A stretch of DNA of 64,000 bases from Pseudoflavonifractor intestinihominis (GTDB taxonomy: Bacteria; Bacillota; Clostridia; Oscillospirales; Oscillospiraceae): positions 62,001 to 126,000 of the forward strand of contig NZ_JBBMFK010000002.1 of assembly GCF_040096055.1 (NCBI RefSeq), read 5' to 3'. Position 1 is the first letter of the stretch. Every line of letters starts with the position of its first letter. Below are positions 7,048-15,317 of the stretch, piece after piece. The position numbers and the translations under genes were made by a program. The notes under the pieces were generated by a model. It was not told where the DNA came from and searched no databases. It saw only the letters and a list, made by a program, of their open reading frames with translations.

Positions 7048-8652
7048 TCACTTGGCCCAGCATACCTGGGTGAAGCCGGTGAGGCCGTAGACCGTGGCCT
7101 GATAGCCGGTGATGTCGCTGGAGGAGGCCACCACCTCCTGGGAGTAAAGCACGGGGATGTTGGGGAAGTCCTCGGCGGAGATCTCCTGGAGCTCCTTGTA
7201 GATGGCCGTCAGCCGGTCGGCGTCCAGGCAGGTGGACGCCTCCTCAATGAGTTCATCCACGTGGTCGTTATGGTAGCCCAGGCCGTAGTTGATATTGGTG
7301 CTGCCTTCGCTGTACAAAAAGCCCTTGAACAGGGAGAATGGGTTGGCGGAGGGCAGGCCCTGGATTTTCAGGCACATGCTGTAGTTGCCCGCCTTCATCT
7401 CGTCCTTGCAGGGGCCCCAGTCCATCTGCTGGATATTGACCTTGATGTTGGTGCCCTCGATGTTCTCCAGCAGGGCCTGGATGTATTCGGCCTCCTCCTG
7501 ATAGGGGTAGCGGTTGGCGTCCACGCCGGGCAGCAGGAACCGCAGCTCCACCGCCTGGTCCCCCACCACCTCGCGGATGAGCTGGGCCCCCTTCTCCGGG
7601 TCGTGTTGGACAGGCTGCTCCTCATAGAAGGGGGAGGTGTAGTTCAGGAAGCCTCCGGCGGCGATGCCGTAGCCGTTGTAGAAGCTGTCGATGATGGTCT
7701 GTCGGTCCAGCAGCAGGGACAGGCCCTCCCGCATCTGCACGTCGTTGAAGGGGAAGGCCCCGCCGTTGACGTTGAGGAAGTGGGTGATGCCGGAATCGCC
7801 CACGGAGACGTTGTAGGCCAGGTCGCCGTCGATCTCCGCGGCCTGGGCGGGCGAGATGGCGCCCAGATCGCACAGGCCCTGGACCTCACCGGCCCGCAGG
7901 GCGGTATAGCGGGTCTCGGCGTCGGGGATGACTTTGAAGCGGAAGGTCTGGGCGATGCCGGGGGTGCCCCAGTAGTTGTCGTTGCGCTCAATCACGCAGT
8001 ACTGGCCCAGCACGTTTTCCGTCACCACATAGGGGCCGGTGCCGATGGGGAAGCCGCTGAAGGTGCCGTCCTCAGCGAAGCAGGAGGGCTCAAAGATGGC
8101 AGAGCCGTAGTTGACCATGGTGTAATCCAGCAGGGGCTGGCCCTCGGAGAGGGTGAGCACCACGGTGTAGTCGTCGGTCTTCTCATAGGAGACCAGGCCG
8201 GGATAGATGGTGTCGATGTTCAGGCCATAGAAGGAGGACTCGAAGGGCCCCTTCTTCATGCGGTCGAAGTTGGCCAGCACGATGTCGGCGTTGAAGGGGG
8301 TGCCGTTGGAAAAGGTGACCCCCTCCCGCAGGTGGAAGGTCCACACAGTGGAGTCCTCGTTGTGCTCCCATTCGGTGGCCAGGGCGGGGGCGGGCTTGCC
8401 GTGCTCGTCCTTGGTAATCAGGGGCTCCCATACCCCCAGGGACATGGAGGCGTAGTAGGCGTCCTGCTCACCGGGGCACTGGTCACGGGAGGCGGCAAAG
8501 ACGATCTCCCGGGTCTGGTCCACCGAGGCGGCGGGGGGTTCGGAGCCGGCGGGGGTCCCGGACCCGGCGGGGGCGGAGGTCCCGCCGCAGGCGGTGAGAG
8601 ACAGGGCCAGCACGGCGGCCAGCAGTGCGGATAACAGCGGTTTTTTCTTCAT
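7048..8652 (-). CDS. Family-5 extracellular solute-binding lipoprotein (DppA/OppA/NikA type)
   Basis: 534 residues. ATG at 8652 follows GGGAG by seven bases. The signal peptide ends in the lipobox LTAC with lipid-anchored Cys22. The mature protein begins with a Ser/Gly/Pro-rich linker. It has the SBP_bac_5 hallmarks: VWEPLITKDEHGKPAPALATEWE near residue 70 and TFHLREGVTFSNGTPFNADIV shortly after. This family binds peptides, nickel or cobalt chelates, and opines. Cobalamin-riboswitch control points to a cobalt- or corrinoid-related ligand rather than a nutritional peptide, but the pocket cannot be read from sequence alone. Confidence 0.9.
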   Translation of the reverse strand: MKKKPLLSALLAAVLALSLTACGGTSAPAGSGTPAGSEPPAASVDQTREIVFAASRDQCPGEQDAYYASMSLGVWEPLITKDEHGKPAPALATEWEHNEDSTVWTFHLREGVTFSNGTPFNADIVLANFDRMKKGPFESSFYGLNIDTIYPGLVSYEKTDDYTVVLTLSEGQPLLDYTMVNYGSAIFEPSCFAEDGTFSGFPIGTGPYVVTENVLGQYCVIERNDNYWGTPGIAQTFRFKVIPDAETRYTALRAGEVQGLCDLGAISPAQAAEIDGDLAYNVSVGDSGITHFLNVNGGAFPFNDVQMREGLSLLLDRQTIIDSFYNGYGIAAGGFLNYTSPFYEEQPVQHDPEKGAQLIREVVGDQAVELRFLLPGVDANRYPYQEEAEYIQALLENIEGTNIKVNIQQMDWGPCKDEMKAGNYSMCLKIQGLPSANPFSLFKGFLYSEGSTNINYGLGYHNDHVDELIEEASTCLDADRLTAIYKELQEISAEDFPNIPVLYSQEVVASSSDITGYQATVYGLTGFTQVCWAK

Positions 8653-8727
8653 CAATACTCTCCCTTTCTTCAGCGATCATATGGATGGAAACGCACAGCG
8701 GAGCTGTGCGGAGTTCCCGGAATAAAG

Positions 8728-9696
8728 CTACCCCTCCAGTCCCAGCTGGAACAGGGCGTTGGACCAGGAGCCGCAGGCCTCCTGCAGCCGCCTGCGGATC
8801 TCGGGGGGCACCTCCCGGCGGCGGGGCGGGCGGCCCAGCCGGTCGGCCAACTGCCGGAGAAAGGCCAGGTCCGCCGCCGTCTCCCGGTCCGGCCGCAGCA
8901 GCCGGTAGTGGCAGTCGTAGAGGTCCCCCCTGTGGGCGGCCCGGGCCCGGTCCTGCCCCCTGGTCAGGGGGGCGTTGACAAAGGGGGTGATCCGCTGTAC
9001 CGGCTCCAGGCCGATCTGGTAGAGGGCGTTCCGCCAGGAGCCAAAGCGGCGCACCAGGGCACTCCGCAGCTCCGGGTCCACCTCGCTGCGCAGGGGGGCC
9101 CGGTTGAGCCTCTGGGCCAGCGCCCCCAGCCGGTCCAGCTGCTGCCTGTCCGCTGGGCTCAGGTCGTCAAACTTCCGCAGGCCGGCGGCCACGGCCTGGT
9201 CCGCGCTGGCAGCGGCCAGCACCTGATTCCAGGTCTGGTAACGCTTGCTCAGCCGGCGCCCTACTTCGGGCAGGTCTGACGGGTGAGGGAGCCGCCCCAG
9301 GGCCTTGGCCGCCGCCGCCACCTTGTCCAGCAGCTGCCGGACCTCCCGCTCCTGCTGGGCGGCCCGCTCCGGCGGGAGTCCGCCCTGTCCCGCGGCGCGG
9401 CTCAGACCGGCGGCCCGCAGGGCGCCCGGCCAGTTCCGGAACCGGCTGCGGAGATAGTCCTTCAGAAGCCAGTGGACCTCCCCCTGGGCCGGGGAGTGCC
9501 CCAGCCGCTCTGCGGTCTCCCGCAGCAGGCCCAGCAGCTCCTCATCGGTGAAGGCGGCGCAGAGCTCCGCCCCCTCCTCCCTGTCCAGGGTCCAGCCCCC
9601 ACACAGGGCCTCCTCCGCCGGGCTCAGGGGCCCCTCCTGTAAGAAAAGGTCCATCAGCCGTGCCTTCCGCCCGTCCATGCTATTGTGTTTCTCCAT
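8728..9696 (-). CDS. Protein with four homing-endonuclease-associated (HNH_repeat-like) repeats
   Basis: 322 residues from ATG 9696, seven bases after GGGGAG. It carries four degenerate repeats of about 45-60 residues, each with a pattern like LxxxAxxLGxxPxxxEV, a basic helix, then FGSWxNALxxxGL: about residues 60-105, 120-175, 180-225 and 270-320. Such helical repeats accompany HNH homing endonucleases and are thought to bind DNA, but no nuclease domain is present. It is the first gene after the cobalamin riboswitch, so a regulator role is possible. The function is not known. Confidence 0.65.
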   Translation of the reverse strand: MEKHNSMDGRKARLMDLFLQEGPLSPAEEALCGGWTLDREEGAELCAAFTDEELLGLLRETAERLGHSPAQGEVHWLLKDYLRSRFRNWPGALRAAGLSRAAGQGGLPPERAAQQEREVRQLLDKVAAAAKALGRLPHPSDLPEVGRRLSKRYQTWNQVLAAASADQAVAAGLRKFDDLSPADRQQLDRLGALAQRLNRAPLRSEVDPELRSALVRRFGSWRNALYQIGLEPVQRITPFVNAPLTRGQDRARAAHRGDLYDCHYRLLRPDRETAADLAFLRQLADRLGRPPRRREVPPEIRRRLQEACGSWSNALFQLGLEG

Positions 9697-9714
9697 ATAC
9701 GCTCCCCTTCTCCG

Positions 9715-9753
9715 CAAAAAACGGCTGCGGACATGATGTCCACAGCCGTTTTT
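9715..9753 (-). terminator. Riboswitch expression-platform terminator
   Basis: Near-perfect palindrome AAAAACGGCTGTGGACAT/ATGTCCGCAGCCGTTTTTT placed between the cobalamin aptamer and the RBS at about 9705. This fits a ligand-induced intrinsic terminator that turns the transporter operon off when cobalamin is plentiful. Confidence 0.8.
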
Positions 9754-9806
9754 CTGTGCGCGCAGCTGCCAGGCACGGCGTCCCGTACCTGGCGGAGTCT
9801 CTTTTT

Positions 9807-10000
9807 GTAGGTCTTCTGACTTGCGCTTGGGGCAGGAACTTCCTGCCTTCGCCGACATGCTCTGCCTTCTCAGGGTACGTCCCCAATGGCTCACGTTTGG
9901 TGACGAGCAGCGGACATCACGCATACAGCGGCGGTTACCGTCCGGGATTCTCACCCGATTCCCTTGTTCAGCCCCTCTGTTGCCGAGGGGCCACAAAAAG
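9807..10000 (-). ncRNA. Cobalamin riboswitch
   Basis: Read on the minus strand. The aptamer shows AAGGGAATCGGGTGAGAATC followed by CCGGACGGTAACCGCCGCTGTA (the conserved core), then GTGAGCCATTGG (the GCCACTG-type element), GAAGGCAGGAAG, and finally AAGTCAGAAGACCTAC (the GTCAGGAGACC box). All canonical blocks occur in order. A terminator hairpin and the RBS of the first gene follow. It should repress the HNH_repeat / Opp-type importer / methyltransferase operon when adenosyl- or other cobalamin is bound. Confidence 0.93.
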
Positions 10001-10013
10001 CTGGATTGTCCAA

Positions 10014-10048
10014 AGAAAAAAGCGGCCCTTCCCCTCTGGAAAGGCCGC
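10014..10048 (-). terminator. Intrinsic terminator after the upstream riboswitch-like element
   Basis: On the minus strand GCGGCCTTTCC, a short loop, GGGAAGGGCCGC and then TTTTTTC. It lies between the first structured element (10070-10172) and the cobalamin aptamer. The leader therefore has two consecutive stop signals. Confidence 0.8.
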
Positions 10049-10069
10049 AATGATATAAAACAGGCTACG

Positions 10070-10172
10070 AGTTCCAAAAGGTGCTAATCATGTACGATCA
10101 CTGCCGGCTGACGTCCTTCGACGAATACGGTCTTCCGCGCCGGATTCCCACCGGCTTGTGATAAAGAGCACC
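10070..10172 (-). ncRNA. Second structured leader element resembling part of a cobalamin aptamer
   Basis: On the minus strand GGTGCT at the start pairs with AGCACC at the end. Inside are AAGCCGGTGGGAATCCGGC followed by GCGG, the pattern found in the P3-P4 core of cobalamin aptamers, and GCCGGCAGTGA. The terminal GTCAGGAGACC box is absent. It may be a variant or truncated cobalamin aptamer, or a different ligand class; I cannot decide from sequence. It is followed by its own terminator. Confidence 0.5.
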
Positions 10173-10222
10173 TGTTCAGAAACAAGTTTCTCATCGTATC
10201 TGTCTCATATTTAGTTTTGTTC

Positions 10223-10251
10223 ATTATACTTCATTTGTCTGCATATTGCAA
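10223..10251 (-). promoter_or_regulatory. Strong sigma-A promoter of the B12-regulated operon
   Basis: On the minus strand TTGCAA (10246-10251), a 17-bp spacer and a perfect TATAAT (10223-10228). Transcription would begin near 10216, upstream of both riboswitch-like elements, giving an unusually long leader of about 520 nt. Confidence 0.85.
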
Positions 10252-10425
10252 GCGCGGTTACATGTTTTCCTTTTATCTTTTATTTTGTGTAGGAGTATAA
10301 TATATGTTGGACAGCTGAATAAAAAAGGAATAAAGGATACGGCCTCATCGATTAAAGTTGAGTTGCGACACAATAGCTTAACGAAAGGGGGCCATTTTCT
10401 TCATGAGCAAGATATAACACAGGAC

Positions 10426-10740
10426 ATGGCATACCGGCAATCTCTGATGAAATACACAGAGAAATGCGTCATCAGGCCCGCCAGCCGGAAATACAACAAG
10501 AGCCGGTCGTACATCTACTTCTGGAAGGCCCTCTGGGATGGAAGTGTAGCATCCGGCGGCCCCAAGGCCACCCCAACCAGCATACGGAGGCGGAGTTGAA
10601 ATTGATCCGCGATATACGCCGGTGTAATCCGGACCTGGGTATAGTTGAACTGTGGCGCCGACTGCGGCAACGTGGATTATACCCGACGCCCAGAAAGTTT
10701 ATTCTGAGTGATGCGTAAACTGGGCCTGTTCCTTATCCGT
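10426..10740 (+). pseudogene. Transposase N-terminal remnant (IS3/IS481-like)
   Basis: ATG 10426 reads MAYRQSLMKYTEK and then RKYNKSRSYIYFWKALWDG, a helix-turn-helix start of integrase-type transposases. A frameshift near 10550 moves the frame to HPNQHTEAELKLIRDIRRC, continuing into NPDLGIVELWRRLRQRG. Another shift gives YTRRPESLF, and a TGA replaces the Arg codon before VMRKLGLF. The catalytic DDE core is absent. It is an old, multiply damaged IS fragment. Confidence 0.75.
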
Positions 10741-10744
10741 TATT

Positions 10745-10936
10745 TTATTCAACGTCGGATAACTTAGGATCATTTGCCTTAGATCTAAAATGCTTCCTTA
10801 GATCCTCCGATGTAAGCCAGCCCTTCTCTTCGCCTGACATCCGTCCCTTGGCAAGTTCGTCCATCAAATGCATGGTAGCTTGTATCCGATCATAATCCCT
10901 CATATCTGCAGCAAAGGTAGGTTTGGCATCTGACAT
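10745..10936 (-). CDS. Small antitoxin-like protein, orphan
   Basis: 63 residues from ATG 10936, chosen because GGGAGGTGA lies just upstream. The sequence RIQATMHLMDELAKGRMSGEEKGWLTSEDLRKHF resembles the C-terminal toxin-binding half of RelB/Phd-type antitoxins. The DNA-binding N-terminal half is missing or very short. No toxin gene is adjacent. It could be a remnant or a stand-alone small protein. Confidence 0.5.
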   Translation of the reverse strand: MSDAKPTFAADMRDYDRIQATMHLMDELAKGRMSGEEKGWLTSEDLRKHFRSKANDPKLSDVE

Positions 10937-10939
10937 AAC

Positions 10940-11303
10940 ATTCACCTCCCTCTTTAACACTTATCCTTTTAATCTGAACTGCGGTATTGGTTGCTGAAAC
11001 GATACTACATCACAGCTCGCTATTCTAAAAGGCCAGATATATCTGTAATCTTTTCCAACACCGCAGCCTTGTATATAATTCTTCAAAAATGAAACACGAA
11101 GCAGCTATCAAACAATGTTGTGAATTTAAAATTACACAAGACAAGCGTCTTTGCTTCCGTTGGTTTGCCAATCTTTTTTCTGTGATAGATATAATAACAC
11201 AGGCAGCCAGTAGTTTCTATTTAATTCTCAGCACACACCTCATAAAACATCTTGGGGCCGGGACAGTGTAGCTGACCCGGCCCCGTTTCGGATTTTTTGT
11301 CGT
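10940..11303. other. Intergenic, hairpin only
   Basis: AT-rich DNA with no convincing gene. A hairpin with arms GGGGCCGGG and CCCGGCCCC (11253-11285) is followed on the plus strand by GTTTCGGATTTTTTG. It could terminate rightward transcription, or close the decayed leftward gene beginning at 11304. Confidence 0.5.
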
Positions 11304-11759
11304 CTAACTATCTTCTTTGGCGCGGATGCTATCCAGCACCCCTATAATCTGTGGTGCTGCATTTGCGACGCGATATCGACTGTTAAGTATAACCATATGG
11401 CGCCCATTGTCAATCTCATAGCCATCATAGATATCATCCATATAGTACATTGCATGGCCAAGCCCATAGTAGTCATAGTTGCATAAGAACACGATATACA
11501 GCTCTGGCAAATCTGAGCTGCTCTCGGCCCGAGCAAAATAATATCTATCTGCTGCACTCTGGTAACAGTGGCGCAATTGCTCCAGGTCCTCTATCCGGTC
11601 CTGCATGTACCGGATAATATAACAGTTGTGCTCCCCATCCTCTATCATGGCATCAGGCGGCTCAAGACGCTGACCCACACCGCCAAACATATCTATCCAG
11701 TCATCTCCTGTATAGATGCGTCTGAACTCCGTGATTTTGGTCTCTGAAACCGCTCCCAA
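11304..11759 (-). pseudogene. Rpn/PD-(D/E)XK nuclease-family transposase remnant
   Basis: About 150 residues remain. YYFARAESSSDLPELYIVFL followed by CNYDYYGLGHAMYY matches the region after the catalytic core of the recombination-promoting nuclease / PD-(D/E)XK transposase family, where LPxxYVIFIxxxDxFGxG is typical, and GRHMVILNSRY fits the following strand. The N-terminal catalytic part (the ExK motif on the strand that binds DNA) is not recognisable upstream, where only frame-broken sequence is found. I treat it as decayed. Confidence 0.6.
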
Positions 11760-12039
11760 AAATGCCTTAATGCTACTATTATCCTGTAAGATGCGTGCGG
11801 TACATAAATTGTTTTCTGCGGCATGCTACGGTCCTCCATTCTTTGTGTCCCTGGGTCTACACAATATCCTCCAAATCGTAATCCATCGAAATTTATTCTA
11901 TGCAAAGCGGAGCATAACGATTTTAATTTCCAAATTCGATTTTCCATGTCGCAGAAATACTGTTCGAGCAGTATGCTGCTTTGGTTATCCAGTGGGTTTT
12001 GCCAAACCTGCATTGCATTGCAAAAAATGATTCCTGGGA

Positions 12040-12394
12040 AACTAAAAGCGCCTTTGTGTGCAGGTTGAGTAGAAGGCAGTCCGCGAAACAGCGGCAAGCA
12101 GAAGCCCCGGCCTTCGAGTGGAGGCCTGGGAGGTAAAGACATGTGCTCCGTACTTCTTTTTGTACATAAGAAGTGGGAATGCGCGGTACTTGTTTTATCA
12201 TCTTGTCATGCCAGGGGGGATTATGAGGACTGAGTGAAGGGAAATCGATGCTTTGATTGCCATAAGGCCCTATCCAGCATAGGTCGCAGCTTACATGAAA
12301 AAGTGTCTGCAGCGGTCTGACATTTGATGTGCCAAAATCTTGTCTGCAAAGAATATGGGCGGATGTCCCAATACGAGCCGCCTTATTTCAGTGA
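12040..12394. other. Non-coding stretch with a degenerate MITE-like end
   Basis: At 12157-12172 CTTTTTGTACATAAG resembles the right end (TTTCTTTGTATATAAG) of the inverted-repeat elements, preceded by GGCC- and GAGG-rich sequence like their interior. No left partner is visible. The remaining 200 bp before 12395 shows nothing I can name. Confidence 0.4.
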
Positions 12395-12586
12395 ATGGAA
12401 AAAATCATGCTAATTGCTACGGGCGTCCTTTTAATATATCTAACTGATATTTTCTATAAAAATATTACGGCAGGTCCCCTTCTTGCCGTCTGTGACTACT
12501 GGCACGATACACCCACATATATTTTCTGCCTGAACCTTGTTCTTTTGGGCCTACTTGTCCGTTATACTACCAGACAGAGGGGGTGA
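12395..12586 (+). CDS. Small two-helix membrane protein
   Basis: 63 residues with two hydrophobic segments (about 4-18 and 42-56) and a basic C-terminus TRQRG. The RBS is weak. Its stop lies six bases before the sigma-factor start, and GGGGGTGA at its end serves as the RBS of that gene. Its position, and not its sequence, is the main reason to accept it. No family is recognised. Confidence 0.4.
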   Translation: MEKIMLIATGVLLIYLTDIFYKNITAGPLLAVCDYWHDTPTYIFCLNLVLLGLLVRYTTRQRG

Positions 12587-12592
12587 TGGAGT

Positions 12593-13120
12593 ATGGGCTG
12601 GCATGATGACACCCTATTGCGGAGAATGTCTGATGGTGATGAGGGCGCACTGGAGGAGCTGGTAGGTCACTGGTATCCCCGGATCTACGCCTACGCCCTC
12701 CGCACCACCGGCCGGGAGCAGGACGCTCAAGACGTGACTCAGGAGACCTTCCTGGCGGTCCTGCGGCACCGGAAAACCTTTGTAAGGCGCAACTTCCAGA
12801 GCTGGCTGTTCACCATCGCCCACCACAAGTGCGTGGATCTGTTCCGGCTCCAGGGCAGACTGGCCTCCGCCCCGGAGGAGCTGGACAAGCTGAGCGAACC
12901 AGACCCCAGCGGCCAGGTGCTGGACCGGGCTGCTCTGGAGCAGGCGCTGGACAGGCTGCCGCCCCTCCAGCGGGAGGCGACGGTGCTCCATTACTTCCAC
13001 GGCTTCACCCCCAAGGAGATCGCCGCCATGACGGACAATCCCCTCTCCACCGTGCGTTGGCGGCTCTCCGCTGCCCGGCGGGCCATGGCGGAGCAATTAA
13101 AGGAGGATGGGTATGGATAG
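12593..13120 (+). CDS. ECF-type RNA polymerase sigma factor
   Basis: 175 residues. Sigma region 2 (GDEGALEELVGHWYPRIYAY, then DAQDVTQETFLAVLRH) binds core polymerase and the -10 element. Region 4 (LPPLQREATVLHYFHGFTPK, then a helix-turn-helix ending RWRLSAARRAM) binds the -35 element. No anti-sigma gene with a recognisable zinc motif follows. The next gene is a membrane protein that might take that role. The operon continues with an ABC exporter, so the sigma factor likely controls its own export or resistance cluster. Confidence 0.9.
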   Translation: MGWHDDTLLRRMSDGDEGALEELVGHWYPRIYAYALRTTGREQDAQDVTQETFLAVLRHRKTFVRRNFQSWLFTIAHHKCVDLFRLQGRLASAPEELDKLSEPDPSGQVLDRAALEQALDRLPPLQREATVLHYFHGFTPKEIAAMTDNPLSTVRWRLSAARRAMAEQLKEDGYG

Positions 13121-13769
13121 ACAAGCACAGACCATTCAGTGGCTCAGGGCCTCCCTACCCCAGCAGGCCCATAAGGTGAGTCCGGCACAGCTGCTGAGAC
13201 CCGCCCTGGCCGAGCTGCCTCCCGGCCTATTTCTGGGGGCGGTAGGGCTGTCCCTGCTGGCCGGACTTCTGGCTGGAAGACTGGCCATTCCCTTTACCGC
13301 CACCTTCTGCGCCGCTCCTCTGCCGCTGTTCCTGCTCTACTTCCGCTACTTCTGGCGGAACGAGCCCCGGATGCGGGAGCTGGAGCGCACCTTCCGCTTC
13401 TCCTTCCACCAGATGTGCCTGGCCCGGTTCACGGTGCTCTTCGGCAGCACGGCGGCGGCCCTGCTGGCCCTGTATCTGGCCGCCGCTTGGAATAGCCCAT
13501 TCCCCCTGGGCCTGGCTCTGTGCGGGGCCTCCTCCACCGCCCTGCTGGGGGGCGCACTGCTGCTGTTCTCCCTGGGAATACGTACCGCCAGTCTGGGTCT
13601 GCTGGGAGGTACCCTGTGGATGGGGCTGTGCGCCCCTCTGATGGGGCTGCGCCTGGAGGCCTGGCTGGCCGCCCTGCCCCTGTGGGGGTGGCTGATCCCT
13701 ATTGGTCTGGGGACTGCCCTGGCGGCGGCCGGAGTGAAAGGAGGCGGCTATGTGCGTACTGAGTGCTGA
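13113..13769 (+). CDS. Multi-pass membrane protein, possible anti-sigma partner
   Basis: 218 residues. ATG 13113 has AAGGAGG six bases upstream, better than an ATG abutting the RBS. The cytoplasmic N-terminus (about 35 residues) is followed by about six hydrophobic helices. No zinc-binding HxxxCxxC motif of classical anti-sigma factors is visible. It overlaps the sigma-factor gene by 8 bp and the next gene by 20 bp. A regulatory or transporter-accessory role is an inference from position. Confidence 0.55.
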   Translation: MDRQAQTIQWLRASLPQQAHKVSPAQLLRPALAELPPGLFLGAVGLSLLAGLLAGRLAIPFTATFCAAPLPLFLLYFRYFWRNEPRMRELERTFRFSFHQMCLARFTVLFGSTAAALLALYLAAAWNSPFPLGLALCGASSTALLGGALLLFSLGIRTASLGLLGGTLWMGLCAPLMGLRLEAWLAALPLWGWLIPIGLGTALAAAGVKGGGYVRTEC

Positions 13770-14574
13770 GTGGAAGAAATTTATTACCTTCCGGGAGCTG
13801 TACGCGGCCCTGATCCTGGCTGTATGCCTGACGCTGTGGGGCACCATTCCCTATGCCCGGGATCCCAGCGGTTTCTGGATCAATGTCTACAACTTCAACG
13901 TCAACATAGCCTCCATCCTGATCCTCTTTCTCCAGGTGGCTGGGCTCTCCCGGCTGTTCTGCTGCGAGCGCGCCGGGCGGACTGATGCTCTGATTCGGGT
14001 AGGGCGGCTCGGCCTGCGGGGCACTTTTGCCCCAAAGCTGGCCCTGGGACTGGGCTATGGGGCGGCCTCCTCCCTGTTCCCCGGCCTGCTGGCCTTCTGC
14101 CTCAACGCCCTGCTCTGCGGCGGTGTACCGGCCCCCTTCGGTGCGGGAAACTCTGTCTCACGGATCCCGCTGTGGGAGACGACGGGGCCGCTGGCCCTCT
14201 GGGGCTGGGAGATGCTGTTCTCCCTGCTGGGCGGGCTGTGCGCCGCGGGGCTGGTGCTCCTCTGCTCCGCCCTGGCCCACCGCCCGGCGGCGGCCATGGC
14301 AGGGGCTGCCCTCTGTCTGGCCCTCCCTGCCGCATTCCAAGTGGGGCTGGTGTCCCTCTTCTCCCGGTTTCTGCTGCCCGAGGGGCTGGCCGTAATCGCG
14401 GAGGGGCTCTATCGGCTCAGCAGCTGCGCCTGGTCCGGCATCCTGAGCTATGACGCCCAGCTCTTAGGGGGTGACGGTGCCCCTCTCTGGCGGCCCATTC
14501 TTTACTGTCTGTGCCTGCTGGGAGCGGAACTGGCCCTGACCTGGGCAGTCTGGAGCAGGAGGGCGAGAAAATGA
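13750..14574 (+). CDS. ABC-2-type exporter membrane subunit
   Basis: 274 residues with about six hydrophobic segments, arranged like ABC-2 permeases. The cytoplasmic start LSAEWKKFITFRELYAALIL is followed by a long first extracellular loop (ARDPSGFWINVYNFNVNIAS). It overlaps the next permease gene by 4 bp (ATGA). Together with the following permease and ATPase it probably forms a heteromeric exporter. The substrate is unknown. Confidence 0.7.
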   Translation: MCVLSAEWKKFITFRELYAALILAVCLTLWGTIPYARDPSGFWINVYNFNVNIASILILFLQVAGLSRLFCCERAGRTDALIRVGRLGLRGTFAPKLALGLGYGAASSLFPGLLAFCLNALLCGGVPAPFGAGNSVSRIPLWETTGPLALWGWEMLFSLLGGLCAAGLVLLCSALAHRPAAAMAGAALCLALPAAFQVGLVSLFSRFLLPEGLAVIAEGLYRLSSCAWSGILSYDAQLLGGDGAPLWRPILYCLCLLGAELALTWAVWSRRARK

Positions 14575-15317
14575 TACAGGAGCTGCGGCGGATTTGGACC
14601 GCTCCCTTGCCCTGGCTGCTGGTCCTGGGGCCAACAGCCCTGAACGGGGTCCTGGCGCTGTTCCAGCGGCGCTACGGGCCGGAACGCTACTGGAGTTTCG
14701 TGGGCCAGTTCTGGGACAAGCTGGGACTGGCAGCAGTGGCCGCTCTGATACTCACCGTCTGCCTGTCCCTGACGGACCGGGACAGGAGCTGCCAGACGGA
14801 GTCTCTGATGCTTACCACCCGGCTGGGACGGAAGCACCTCTTTCTCCGCCGCCTGCTGGCCTGCGCCCTGTGTCCCTTTCTCTTGGCTCTGCTCCTTTCG
14901 GCGGGGAATTTCCTGTGCGGGCTGACGTTGTCCGGGGGACTTTCCATTCCGGAGAATTGGGCAGCCTCCTATCTTGGCCACACCCTGCTGGCGGGGGTGG
15001 GCGGGTCTCTCCTGGCCTTGGCCGCCTGCGGGCTGTGCGAACTCTTTCGCTCCCTGCCCGTCGCCTTTCTTCTGACGGCTGTGGTGCTGGTGTTCAGCAC
15101 CCTGGCCCCCGACCTAAAGGGGGAGCCGCTGGACCTGTATATCCTGGCTAACGGCTTTTTTGCCAAACTGATCCGGGGGCGGGCTCTCACCGGCTGGGCC
15201 TCCTACAGCCCGCCATGGGGCTGGGAGTGGTGTCTCTGGGGCCCCTGGCACCTGTGCCTCACCGCCCTGTGCGTAGGGTGGGCTGTCCGCAAGAGAAAGG
15301 AGCGCAACCAATGGTAA
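14571..15317 (+). CDS. ABC-2-type exporter membrane subunit
   Basis: 248 residues from ATG 14571, which overlaps the stop of the previous gene. The start MIQELRRIWTAPLPWLLVLG is followed by about six hydrophobic helices, with a charged loop after helix 2 (TDRDRSCQTESLMLTTRLGR) that probably contacts the ATPase. It is related in architecture, not obviously in sequence, to the preceding permease. The ATPase gene begins inside its last codons. Confidence 0.7.
   Translation: MIQELRRIWTAPLPWLLVLGPTALNGVLALFQRRYGPERYWSFVGQFWDKLGLAAVAALILTVCLSLTDRDRSCQTESLMLTTRLGRKHLFLRRLLACALCPFLLALLLSAGNFLCGLTLSGGLSIPENWAASYLGHTLLAGVGGSLLALAACGLCELFRSLPVAFLLTAVVLVFSTLAPDLKGEPLDLYILANGFFAKLIRGRALTGWASYSPPWGWEWCLWGPWHLCLTALCVGWAVRKRKERNQW

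Noticed and set aside
6727..8634. 635-codon plus-strand frame opposite the binding-lipoprotein gene
   Set aside because: Antisense shadow of a GC-rich gene; low-complexity Gly/Val/His composition, no motif.
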